Part shown: positions 9,119 through 16,299 of the stretch, in pieces
How the letters are laid out: every line of letters starts with the position of its first letter
Position numbering within the stretch: the first letter of the stretch is position 1
DNA from: Hyphomicrobiales bacterium
GTDB lineage: Bacteria; Pseudomonadota; Alphaproteobacteria; Rhizobiales; Rhizobiaceae
Direction: 5' to 3'
Length of the DNA stretch: 64,000 nucleotides
NCBI GenBank assembly: GCA_900469445.1
Contig: UBXM01000033.1
Location: forward strand, 7,732-71,731
Made by a program: the position numbers and the translations under genes
The notes under the pieces: model-generated
What the model saw: the letters and a program-made list of their open reading frames with translations, nothing else
The model's database searches: none
What the model was told of the DNA's origin: nothing

Positions 9119-10156
9119 ATGCAGGCTCTGGTCTTGGAGCAGAAGGGTAAACTGTCGCTCAGGGAGATCGATCTTCCGCTGGAGGTCGGACCGGGCGACG
9201 TGAAGATTGAGATCGACACCGTCGGCGTCTGCGGCAGCGACGTGCATTATTACACCCATGGCGCGATCGGCCCCTATGTGCTGCGCGAAGCGATGGTGCT
9301 GGGTCACGAGGCGGCCGGAACCGTGGTCGAGATCGGCGCGCAAGTGAATAACCTCAAGGTCGGCGACCGTGTCTGCATGGAGCCGGGCATCCCGAACCTC
9401 TCCTCGCGTGCCTCAAAGCTCGGTCTCTACAATGTCGATCCGGATGTGCGCTTCTGGGCGACGCCGCCGATCCACGGCGTGCTGGCGCCCTATACGGTTC
9501 ATCCGGCCGCCTTCACCTACAAGCTGCCCGACAATGTGTCCTTCGAGGAAGGTGCGATGGTCGAGCCGTTTGCCATCGGCATGCAGGCGGCGACCCGCGC
9601 TAGGCTGCAGCCGGGCGACGTGGCGGCCGTCATCGGCGCCGGCCCGATCGGTATCATGGTGGCGCTGGCAGCACTTGCCGGCGGCTGCGCCCGTGTCTTC
9701 ATCTCGGACCTGAGCGCCGACAAGCTGAAGATCGCCGCGCAATATCCGGGTATCATTCCGGTCAATGTCCGCGAGCAGCCTTTTGCCGACGTCATCGCCG
9801 AACAGACCTCCGGCTGGGGCGCCGATGTGGTGTTCGAGGCAAGCGGCAGCCCGAAGGCTTATCAGGGCATGTTCGATCTCGTGCGTCCGGGCGGTGCCTT
9901 CGTTCTCGTCGGCCTGCCCGTCGAGCCGGTGCCGTTCGACGTGGCGAGCGCGATCTCCAAGGAAGTCCGTATCGAAACCGTCTTCCGTTACGCCAACATT
10001 TTTGATCGCGCGCTGGAGCTGATCGCTTCGGGCAAGGTCGATCTGAAGCCTTTGATCACCGGCACGTTCGATTTCAGCCAATCGATCGCAGCCTTCGAAC
10101 GCGCCGCCGCCGGACATGCGTCCGACGTCAAGCTGCAGATCAAGCTGAAAGCTTAA
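9119..10156 (+). CDS. Medium-chain Zn alcohol dehydrogenase, xylitol/polyol type
   Basis: The 345-residue MDR enzyme resembles bacterial NAD-dependent xylitol dehydrogenases (D-xylulose reductases). Catalytic zinc ligands are visible as Cys39 (GVCGSDVH), the GHE motif (LGHEAAG, His/Glu about 62-63) and the later VEPF Glu. The Rossmann motif GAGPIGIMVA is near residue 177. The lobe that normally binds structural zinc has lost its four cysteines: EPGIPNLSSRASKLGLYNV stands where relatives have CxxC repeats. A strong ribosome-binding site precedes the ATG. No sugar transporter or kinase is adjacent, so the polyol substrate is not fixed by context. Confidence 0.82.
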   Translation: MQALVLEQKGKLSLREIDLPLEVGPGDVKIEIDTVGVCGSDVHYYTHGAIGPYVLREAMVLGHEAAGTVVEIGAQVNNLKVGDRVCMEPGIPNLSSRASKLGLYNVDPDVRFWATPPIHGVLAPYTVHPAAFTYKLPDNVSFEEGAMVEPFAIGMQAATRARLQPGDVAAVIGAGPIGIMVALAALAGGCARVFISDLSADKLKIAAQYPGIIPVNVREQPFADVIAEQTSGWGADVVFEASGSPKAYQGMFDLVRPGGAFVLVGLPVEPVPFDVASAISKEVRIETVFRYANIFDRALELIASGKVDLKPLITGTFDFSQSIAAFERAAAGHASDVKLQIKLKA

Positions 10157-10162
10157 AAGCTC

Positions 10163-10882
10163 TCAGGCCGCCTGCCAGAAACGGCGGGCGGTCGTCTGTT
10201 CCGAAATCGGCTTCGTGCCCCTGAGCGGCACATGCTGCAGCATTTCGAGCGCGAAATTACGGGCGTTCTGCCTTGCCTTGTCGAGATTGCTGATCCGGCT
10301 TTCGTCCATCGTGTGAAGCGTACCGCCAAGATCGAAAATATCGCGGAAGGCGGCGCGTTCGATGATCGGCGTGCCGAGCACGTCGACGCCCCGTTCCAGA
10401 AGCAGCATTTTCACCGCCAGCAGCGCGCGCGTCGTGACCATCGAATTGACGCGGGTGAGCACGACCGAATGCGGAACCTTGATGCCCGCCTTGTCATCGA
10501 GGAAGCGCAACAGTTCCAGCACATTGGCGCCGCCCTGGGCATCCATGGCGCAGCCCTGTATCGGGATCAGAACATGGTCGGAAAGGCCGATCGCCTTGGC
10601 AAGCAGCGGGCTCTGGGCGCCCGGAAGATCGACGATGAAATAGTCCGTCGTATAGCGGTGCTCGGCAATATGCCGCTCGATCGATGCCTGCGTCACATAG
10701 GAAATCACGTTGAGGCGCGGCAGGCCGGGCGAAAGCTGGTGCCAGCGCGAGATCCAGCGCTGCGGATCGGCATCGAGAACGGTGACGCGATAACCGACCT
10801 GCGCAAGCTCGGTGGCGAGCAGCAGCACGGCAGTCGTCTTGCCGGCGCCGCCCTTGGTATTGGCGAAAGTAATGACGGGCAT
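10163..10882 (-). CDS. Orphan ParA/MinD-family ATPase
   Basis: The 239-residue protein has the deviant Walker A KGGAGKTT at residues 9-16, Walker A' (VLDADPQ, about 40) and Walker B (FIVDLPGAQ, about 88). It matches stand-alone ParA-like proteins of the VirC1/chromosomal ParA type. The start at 10882 gives the canonical MPVITFANTKGG opening; a longer frame adds 23 residues of no evident value. No parB or parS-like repeat is nearby. It may position a cargo other than the chromosome, but its partner cannot be read from this window. It is convergent with the dehydrogenase, 6 bp apart. Confidence 0.83.
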   Translation of the reverse strand: MPVITFANTKGGAGKTTAVLLLATELAQVGYRVTVLDADPQRWISRWHQLSPGLPRLNVISYVTQASIERHIAEHRYTTDYFIVDLPGAQSPLLAKAIGLSDHVLIPIQGCAMDAQGGANVLELLRFLDDKAGIKVPHSVVLTRVNSMVTTRALLAVKMLLLERGVDVLGTPIIERAAFRDIFDLGGTLHTMDESRISNLDKARQNARNFALEMLQHVPLRGTKPISEQTTARRFWQAA

Positions 10883-11070
10883 TGATAAGGGAACCTGTTC
10901 GGATGGGAACGAAAACGCTCTGACAGCACCCTCATGATGCACTTGGCCCATTGTTGGCGAACATGGTTAATGGAGGGTGAAAAAACGTTGCGAAACCTGT
11001 CCCTGTTTTAGATCCGTGCCGTCGTATTTTCCTGCGCTTACCCGGCGGAACCGGAAAACGTCTCACGAGC

Positions 11071-12057
11071 TTAATCTCCCAGATTTGACCGGAAGAATGT
11101 TACAAGTTCAGCGTTGAAATCCGCATGGAATGTGGCCCTGTCAAAGCCCGGAGCATCGATGCAGATAGCCGAGGACAATCGGTTCTCGGGGCACATCGTC
11201 AGGAACGACATGTGGACGGCATTGGCGGCGATCCGAAAGTCAGGAATTTGCGGAAATGCGTGCGCAAGCGTCGCGACATCCTTTGGAGATGCTCCACTAC
11301 CTCCGCCAAACTCTGACGCCCAGACCTGGAGAGGGATCGTCACATCCTTCACGCTTTCACGCGTCTGGAAGACAATGCTAAGGGGATCTGCCACCACCAT
11401 CGCCCTGATGCGGGGATCATGGGTGACCGCTGGGGGCTTCTGCTTCGGCAGCGGGGCCGGGGCATGATCGGCCGGCGGGCATCCGATTGCCTTCGGATCG
11501 GCGCATCGCGGCGGCAATCTGCTGAAATCGGGCTTGGCGCCCGCAAGGACAAGGCCTGTATAACCGCCTTGGGAGAAGCCGTAAAAGCCGATGCGTTGCG
11601 GGTCTATTTTCGCGCGGTGAGGCGAAGCCTTAAGCATGAAATCGATCACTCGCCGGATGTCGATGGACCGCCTGATCAAAGCGCCCAAACCATTTGCGCG
11701 GCTCATGTCGGCGTAATTTGCCTGCGGATGATTGATCGTAATCACGACGAAACCCCCATCCGCCAGGGCCTCCGCAGTGTCATGATGGCCGAGATACGAT
11801 CCGCCATAGCCATGCGAGATGACCACCAACGGCAGTCTTTCTCCTGCAACCGGACAATTAGGGACGGCCCGCACGGTCAGTGCCTGGATCTGCATGTTCG
11901 CAGGCTTTTCAGAGCAAGGCGACCACATGGCTGCATCGATAACCGGGGCATCCTGCCCGGCCGGGATTTGAAAAAAGGTCAGGCCGGCGGCCTTAGCGGA
12001 CGATATGGCGAGGCAGAGGGCGGCTGTCAGGATCAAGCTCAGGCGTAACATGGTCAT
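11071..12057 (-). CDS. Secreted alpha/beta hydrolase (dienelactone hydrolase / PAF-AH-like)
   Basis: The 328-residue protein has a signal peptide (about 1-23, ending SSAKA-A). The hydrolase fold shows VVISHGYGGS (oxyanion region, about 79-88), the nucleophile elbow GFSQGG (about residue 168) and a late His in NAVHMSF (about 284). Family members are predicted dienelactone hydrolases and platelet-activating-factor acetylhydrolase-like esterases. The substrate is not predictable. A second in-frame ATG lies two codons after the first. It is divergent from padR, 125 bp away. Confidence 0.8.
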   Translation of the reverse strand: MTMLRLSLILTAALCLAISSAKAAGLTFFQIPAGQDAPVIDAAMWSPCSEKPANMQIQALTVRAVPNCPVAGERLPLVVISHGYGGSYLGHHDTAEALADGGFVVITINHPQANYADMSRANGLGALIRRSIDIRRVIDFMLKASPHRAKIDPQRIGFYGFSQGGYTGLVLAGAKPDFSRLPPRCADPKAIGCPPADHAPAPLPKQKPPAVTHDPRIRAMVVADPLSIVFQTRESVKDVTIPLQVWASEFGGGSGASPKDVATLAHAFPQIPDFRIAANAVHMSFLTMCPENRLSSAICIDAPGFDRATFHADFNAELVTFFRSNLGD

Positions 12058-12131
12058 TGCTCCGGCTTATGGGGAATATCCGGTAGCCGTATCGCGATCG
12101 CCCACTGCGGCAGGCATATCGATTCACTACC

Positions 12132-12160
12132 TTGCAATAACAGGTAGCGTGTTATATGTA
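12132..12160 (+). promoter_or_regulatory. padR promoter with overlapping dyad, candidate PadR operator
   Basis: TTGCAA (12132-12137), a 17-nt spacer and TATGTA (12155-12160) form a plausible sigma-70 promoter for the PadR trio. A perfect inverted repeat, ATAACA-N7-TGTTAT (12137-12155), fills the spacer. A dimer bound here would block polymerase, as expected for PadR autoregulation. The link to PadR is inferred from position. Confidence 0.5.
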
Positions 12161-12182
12161 GTCTGTAAACGTGGGAAATTGA

Positions 12183-12509
12183 ATGGCCGACTCGATACAG
12201 GTTCAGTTGAGAAAAGGTGCGCTCGATCTCTGTGTTCTGGCGGTGCTGTCGCGGGGAGAGAGCTATGGTTATGAAATCGCCAGCACCCTGGTCGCGGCCG
12301 TCGGGATGGGTGAAGGTACGATCTATCCGTTGATGCGCCGCATGCAGAATGACGGTCTCGTGGCCACCCGGCTTGTCGAATCGAGCAGCGGACCGCCGCG
12401 CAAATATTACCGGCTGACGCCGCTTGGCCAGACGGTTTTCGAAGCACATCGCAGCGACTGGCGCTCTTTTGCCACCGCCGTCGATACCCTTCTGAAGGAT
12501 ATAGGATGA
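12183..12509 (+). CDS. PadR family transcriptional regulator
   Basis: The 108-residue protein is a short PadR (subfamily s1) with the winged-helix signature LDLCVLAVLSRGESYGYEI (about 14-32) and GEGTIYPLMRRMQNDGLV (about 45-62), followed by PPRKYYRLTPLG in the wing. PadR proteins are dimeric repressors. The stop overlaps the DUF1700 start by 4 nt, typical of PadR-DUF1700 pairs that control and build an envelope-associated module. The dyad in its promoter suggests autorepression. Confidence 0.93.
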   Translation: MADSIQVQLRKGALDLCVLAVLSRGESYGYEIASTLVAAVGMGEGTIYPLMRRMQNDGLVATRLVESSSGPPRKYYRLTPLGQTVFEAHRSDWRSFATAVDTLLKDIG

Positions 12510-13078
12510 GCAAGGATGCATTCATGCGCAGGCTCAGACAGGGGCTTGCCGGTCTTCCGTCCGAAGAGGTCGAGGAGATCATGGCCGATTACGCGGCCCA
12601 TTTCGCCGAATCCAACGCGGATGGCCGCAGCGAAGCGGAGGTTGCCGCGGCTCTCGGAGACCCGGCGAGGATTGCGCGGGAACTGCGTGCCGACATCGGG
12701 CTGCGACGTTTCGAAACCCATTGGAGCCTGTCCAATCTCTTCGGTGCGACCATGGCGCTGGCTGGGCTGGCGATCGTCGATCTGATGCTGTTTTTGCCAT
12801 TGCTGATCGTGGCGATCGTGCTGGCTTTGGCTCTCGGCATCGTGCTGGTGGCGATCGGCGCTGTCGGGTTGAAGATCCTGTTCATGGCTCTGTTCTTCGA
12901 TCCGGGTGGAGCGATGACGGATCTTCTGGCGCGGTTGTTCATCGGCGCCGGACTTTTGAGCGGTTTTGTCGGAGGCGGCGCGCTGCTTCTGATGGGAGTG
13001 AGCGCCGGCATCCGCATGTTCGGCCATTACGCCCGATTGCATTTCCGTGTGGCCCAGCCGGACCGGCACGGCGCGTGA
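12506..13078 (+). CDS. DUF1700 (HAAS-type) membrane protein
   Basis: The 190-residue protein begins with the HAAS signature (FMRRLRQGLAGLP, then EEIMADYAAHFAE, about 5-35, and ALGDPARIARELRA, about 50-63). Two to three hydrophobic segments follow (about 78-135 and 145-175). Proteins of this family are typically coded after a PadR regulator, as here, with a 4-nt overlap. They are thought to act as membrane partners in PadR modules. The exact function is unknown. Confidence 0.85.
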   Translation: MSKDAFMRRLRQGLAGLPSEEVEEIMADYAAHFAESNADGRSEAEVAAALGDPARIARELRADIGLRRFETHWSLSNLFGATMALAGLAIVDLMLFLPLLIVAIVLALALGIVLVAIGAVGLKILFMALFFDPGGAMTDLLARLFIGAGLLSGFVGGGALLLMGVSAGIRMFGHYARLHFRVAQPDRHGA

Positions 13079-13108
13079 GAATTCGATATATTTTTCGGAG
13101 GTATCGAA

Positions 13109-13816
13109 ATGACCCGGAAATTGGCATTTGTTGCAACGACGGGCCTGATCGGCTCGGCTGTTTTCCTGATGCTCGGAACAGCGCTTGCAGGCTCTAGCTG
13201 GACCGATACGGCGCGGTTATGGGGTGTGGGGCAATCGACCTGTACCCAGGCGGCCTCGACGCGAAGCGAGATTACGCTGCCCTTTGCGGCAAGCGACAGC
13301 CTGGCGATCCGCCTGCCGGCTTCGGTCCGCTATCAGCCGGGCGACAAGGCGGAGGCTGTTGTCAGGGGAGACGCAGCGCTTCTTTCCCATGTCAGGTTCG
13401 AAGCCGGCGAACTGAGCCTGGATTGCGATCCCGGATGGTTTGCCTCGCGGCTTGAAATTGAGCTTTCAGGCCCGCCGATCGCCCGATGGGAGATACGCGG
13501 CAGCGGCGATCTCACTCTGTCGCAGATCAGCCAGCCGAAACTTGAGGTGATCATCAAGGGGAGTGGTGATGTAACGGCCACGGGATCGGCCGAGGCCGTC
13601 GATCTGAGCATTTCCGGCTCCGGCGAGGCGCAGCTGGGCGATCTCATGGCGAAATCGGTAACGGTGGACATTCGCGGCAGCGGCGACGCCACGCTGACCG
13701 CGCAGGTCGATGCGGATGTTTCGATCTCGGGAAGCGGCGACGTCGCCTTGTTCGGCAACCCCGCCATGCGGCGCTCGCAGGTCAAGGGCAGCGGCAGCAT
13801 CACGCAAATGCCGTAA
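13109..13816 (+). CDS. GIN/DUF2807-type secreted beta-helix protein
   Basis: The 235-residue protein has an N-terminal hydrophobic segment (about 5-28) that is a signal peptide or anchor, then a repeat region. GSG(D/E/S) motifs recur at residues 131, 151, 170, 190, 208 and 227, every 18-20 residues, consistent with rungs of a right-handed beta-helix as in the putative auto-transporter adhesin head GIN (DUF2807) family. Residues 45 and 106 are lone cysteines that may pair. It follows DUF1700 by 30 bp in the PadR trio, so it is probably the exported product of the module. Confidence 0.82.
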   Translation: MTRKLAFVATTGLIGSAVFLMLGTALAGSSWTDTARLWGVGQSTCTQAASTRSEITLPFAASDSLAIRLPASVRYQPGDKAEAVVRGDAALLSHVRFEAGELSLDCDPGWFASRLEIELSGPPIARWEIRGSGDLTLSQISQPKLEVIIKGSGDVTATGSAEAVDLSISGSGEAQLGDLMAKSVTVDIRGSGDATLTAQVDADVSISGSGDVALFGNPAMRRSQVKGSGSITQMP

Positions 13817-13847
13817 GGGGCTGGGCGACGCCGACCCCCTTCGTCCA

Positions 13848-14930
13848 CTACCGTCGCTTATCCGCTGCCAATATCTCGCGTGCGATCTGGTCGAGCGGGA
13901 CGATCCGGTCGACGCCTCCATGGGCGATGGCCTCTTTCGGCATGCCGAACACGACCGAGCTTGCCTCGTCCTGCGCCACCGTGAACGCGCCGGCCTGATG
14001 CATCTCGTTCATGCCGCGTGCGCCGTCGTCGCCCATGCCGGTCATGATGACGCCCATTGCGTTTGCGCCGGCGGAACGCGCAGCGGAGCGGAACAGCACG
14101 TCGACCGAAGGCCGGTGCCGGCTGACGAGAGGACCTTCGCGGACGGAAACCTCGTAGCGTGCGCCGCGGCGTTCCAGCAGCATATGCTTGTCGCCCGGTG
14201 CGATCAGCACGTGACCGCGCAACACGGGGTCACCGTTGACGGCTTCCTTGACCTCGACCTCGCAGAGACTGTTCAGCCGCTTGGCGAAGGCGGCGGTAAA
14301 TTTTTCCGGCATATGCTGGACGATGACCATGCCGGGCGAGTTCGCCGGCAGCGCTTCCAGAAGCTCGCGCAAGGCCTCGGTGCCGCCGGTCGAGGCGCCG
14401 ACGCAGACGACCATTTCCGTCGTTTTCGCCATCGCGCCGATCTTCGGTGGCGGTAGAACCGCATCGGCCGTCAGCTTGCCCTGAACCGGCCGTTCCTTCA
14501 GACGGTTTGCCCGCAGTTTTGAAACACTAGCGCGGGCTGCACCCTTCACCGTCTGGCGGATCTGTTCGGCATGTTCGGCCAGATGGTCGGCCGCCCCGAT
14601 CCGCGGTTTGAGGATGATGTCGACGGCGCCGGCCTCCAGCGCCTGCATCAGCGTTTCCGAACCGGTTTCGGTCAGCGACGAGCACATGACGACCGGGATC
14701 GGATGCTGAGACATCAGCTTGCGCAGGAAGGTGATGCCGTCCATCTGCGGCATTTCCACATCGAGCGTGATGACGTCCGGTATCTCGTCGCGCAGCTTCT
14801 TGGCGGCCATGAACGGGTCATTGGCCACCCCCATGATCTCGATATCCGGGTCTTCCGACAAAAGCGTCGAGAGCGTCTGCCGCACGCTCGCCGAATCGTC
14901 GACGATCAGGACACGAATTTTTCCGCCCAT
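13848..14930 (-). CDS. cheB: CheB protein-glutamate methylesterase/deamidase
   Basis: The 360-residue protein has an N-terminal receiver domain with Asp57 as phosphoacceptor (VITLDVEMPQMDG) and Asp11 nearby. A linker (about 125-170) leads to the methylesterase domain with the catalytic triad Ser180 (GASTGG), His206 (QHMP) and Asp302 (GMGDDG). It removes methyl groups from receptors to reset sensitivity. It ends the chemotaxis operon, 8 bp after cheR. The ATG at 14930 gives the canonical start; an upstream frame would overlap cheR. Confidence 0.97.
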   Translation of the reverse strand: MGGKIRVLIVDDSASVRQTLSTLLSEDPDIEIMGVANDPFMAAKKLRDEIPDVITLDVEMPQMDGITFLRKLMSQHPIPVVMCSSLTETGSETLMQALEAGAVDIILKPRIGAADHLAEHAEQIRQTVKGAARASVSKLRANRLKERPVQGKLTADAVLPPPKIGAMAKTTEMVVCVGASTGGTEALRELLEALPANSPGMVIVQHMPEKFTAAFAKRLNSLCEVEVKEAVNGDPVLRGHVLIAPGDKHMLLERRGARYEVSVREGPLVSRHRPSVDVLFRSAARSAGANAMGVIMTGMGDDGARGMNEMHQAGAFTVAQDEASSVVFGMPKEAIAHGGVDRIVPLDQIAREILAADKRR

Positions 14931-14938
14931 GCTTGCGC

Positions 14939-15811
14939 CTATATCCGCTTGAAGATTGTGTTGGCGACCTGCCGGATCGGCAGATCGAAGCCGGTGACCG
15001 TCTCCGAGTGACCGATGAACAGATAACCGCCGGGCAGGAGGTTGTTGCATAGCCGGGTCAGAACTTGGCTCTGGGTCTGTTTGTCGAAATAGATCAGCAC
15101 GTTGCGGCAGAAGATGATGTGCATCGGGTCGCCGACCGGATATTTCGCATCCATCAGGTTCATGCGCGCGAAGCCGACCTTCTGGCGCAGCGTCGGCGCG
15201 ACCCGCATTTCATGCCGGTGCGTATTCGTCGCCCGCATGACGTATTTACGCATCATGTCGGGCGGCACGGGCGCCATGATGTCTGAGGAATAGATGCCCT
15301 TCTGCGCTTTCTGCAAGACGTCGGTGGAGAGATCCGTCGCCAGGATGAAATAGTCCCTGTCCGGTGCCTGCGACTGGACGAAGTCAGACATCACCATGGC
15401 GAGCGTATAGGGTTCGGCACCCGTCGAGCAGGCCGAACTCCAGATCCGCAGTCGCCGTTCGGAGAACTGCCGCAGGATATCGCCAAGTGCGACATCCCGC
15501 ATGTAATCGAAATGTTTCGGCTCGCGGAAGAAGTCGGTCTTGTTGGTCGTCACCACGTCGATCAGGTAGATGGCCTCGCGCTCGATGCCCCCCTGATTGA
15601 AGAGATAATCGCAATAGCTGTCGAAGGTGGCTATGCCGGTCACGCGCAGCCGGCGGCGAAGCCGGCCTTCGAGCATCGTCGTTTTGTTCAGCGGCATCTT
15701 GATGCCGCTGTAGCTGTAGATGAATTTCGACAGTGCTTCGAAATTGCGCTTGCTGAGCCGGTCGTCCAGCGGTTGGGTTTTTACTGCTACGCTCACGCTG
15801 GTACCTGTCAC
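14939..15811 (-). CDS. cheR: CheR chemotaxis protein methyltransferase
   Basis: The 290-residue protein methylates receptor glutamates using S-adenosylmethionine. It has the helical N-domain (about 20-85) and the SAM-binding C-domain with IWSSACSTGAEPYTLAM (about 122-138), ILATDLSTDVL (about 156-166) and HIIFCRNVLIYF (about 229-240). The start is GTG at 15811, overlapping the preceding cheW stop (GTGA). The two receptors upstream lack the usual C-terminal CheR-tethering pentapeptide, so binding must be through the receptor body or another motif. Confidence 0.97.
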   Translation of the reverse strand: MTGTSVSVAVKTQPLDDRLSKRNFEALSKFIYSYSGIKMPLNKTTMLEGRLRRRLRVTGIATFDSYCDYLFNQGGIEREAIYLIDVVTTNKTDFFREPKHFDYMRDVALGDILRQFSERRLRIWSSACSTGAEPYTLAMVMSDFVQSQAPDRDYFILATDLSTDVLQKAQKGIYSSDIMAPVPPDMMRKYVMRATNTHRHEMRVAPTLRQKVGFARMNLMDAKYPVGDPMHIIFCRNVLIYFDKQTQSQVLTRLCNNLLPGGYLFIGHSETVTGFDLPIRQVANTIFKRI

Positions 15812-16296
15812 GCGACCTGTGCCGCCAGCGCGACGCCTGCAAGCGCCGGGCCGGTATCGGAAAACAACCGGGCGAGATCAATGATCACGACGAAGCCGCC
15901 ATCCTTGCGCACCACGCCGGCGATATAGTCGGATCGCCAGCGAATGCCGATGTCGGGCGCATTCTCGATCTGCTCGCTCCGGAACGGTACGACCTCATAG
16001 ACGCGATCCGCGACCAGGCCGAGCGCCAGAACCCTGTCGCCGATCGGCACGTCGAGAACGAGCATGCGCGTATGCGGGGTCCGGGCGGTCGGGCTCATGC
16101 CGAGCCTGATCCGAAGGTCGATGATCGGGACGCCCTGTCCGCGGACATCGCGCAGGCCGAGCAGATAGTCCGGCCCGTGTGGGATCTTGAAGGCGTCCTC
16201 ATGGTCGAGGATTTCCCGCACCACCTCGACAGGCACGGCGAAGATCTCTTCGCCGAGACTGAAGGTTACGAACTGGGATTCAGATGATGCGGCCAT
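15808..16296 (-). CDS. cheW: CheW adaptor (second copy)
   Basis: The 162-residue protein has a single CheW domain spanning nearly the whole chain (FSLGEEIFAVPVEVVREIL, about 12-30; LLGLRDVRGQGVPIIDLR, about 45-62; VADRVYEVV, about 108-116). It couples receptors to CheA. It lies between the first receptor gene (4-bp gap) and cheR (4-nt overlap). A second cheW sits at 19997-20512. They differ clearly in sequence, so they may serve different receptors. Confidence 0.94.
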   Translation of the reverse strand: MAASSESQFVTFSLGEEIFAVPVEVVREILDHEDAFKIPHGPDYLLGLRDVRGQGVPIIDLRIRLGMSPTARTPHTRMLVLDVPIGDRVLALGLVADRVYEVVPFRSEQIENAPDIGIRWRSDYIAGVVRKDGGFVVIIDLARLFSDTGPALAGVALAAQVA

Positions 16297-16299
16297 GGT

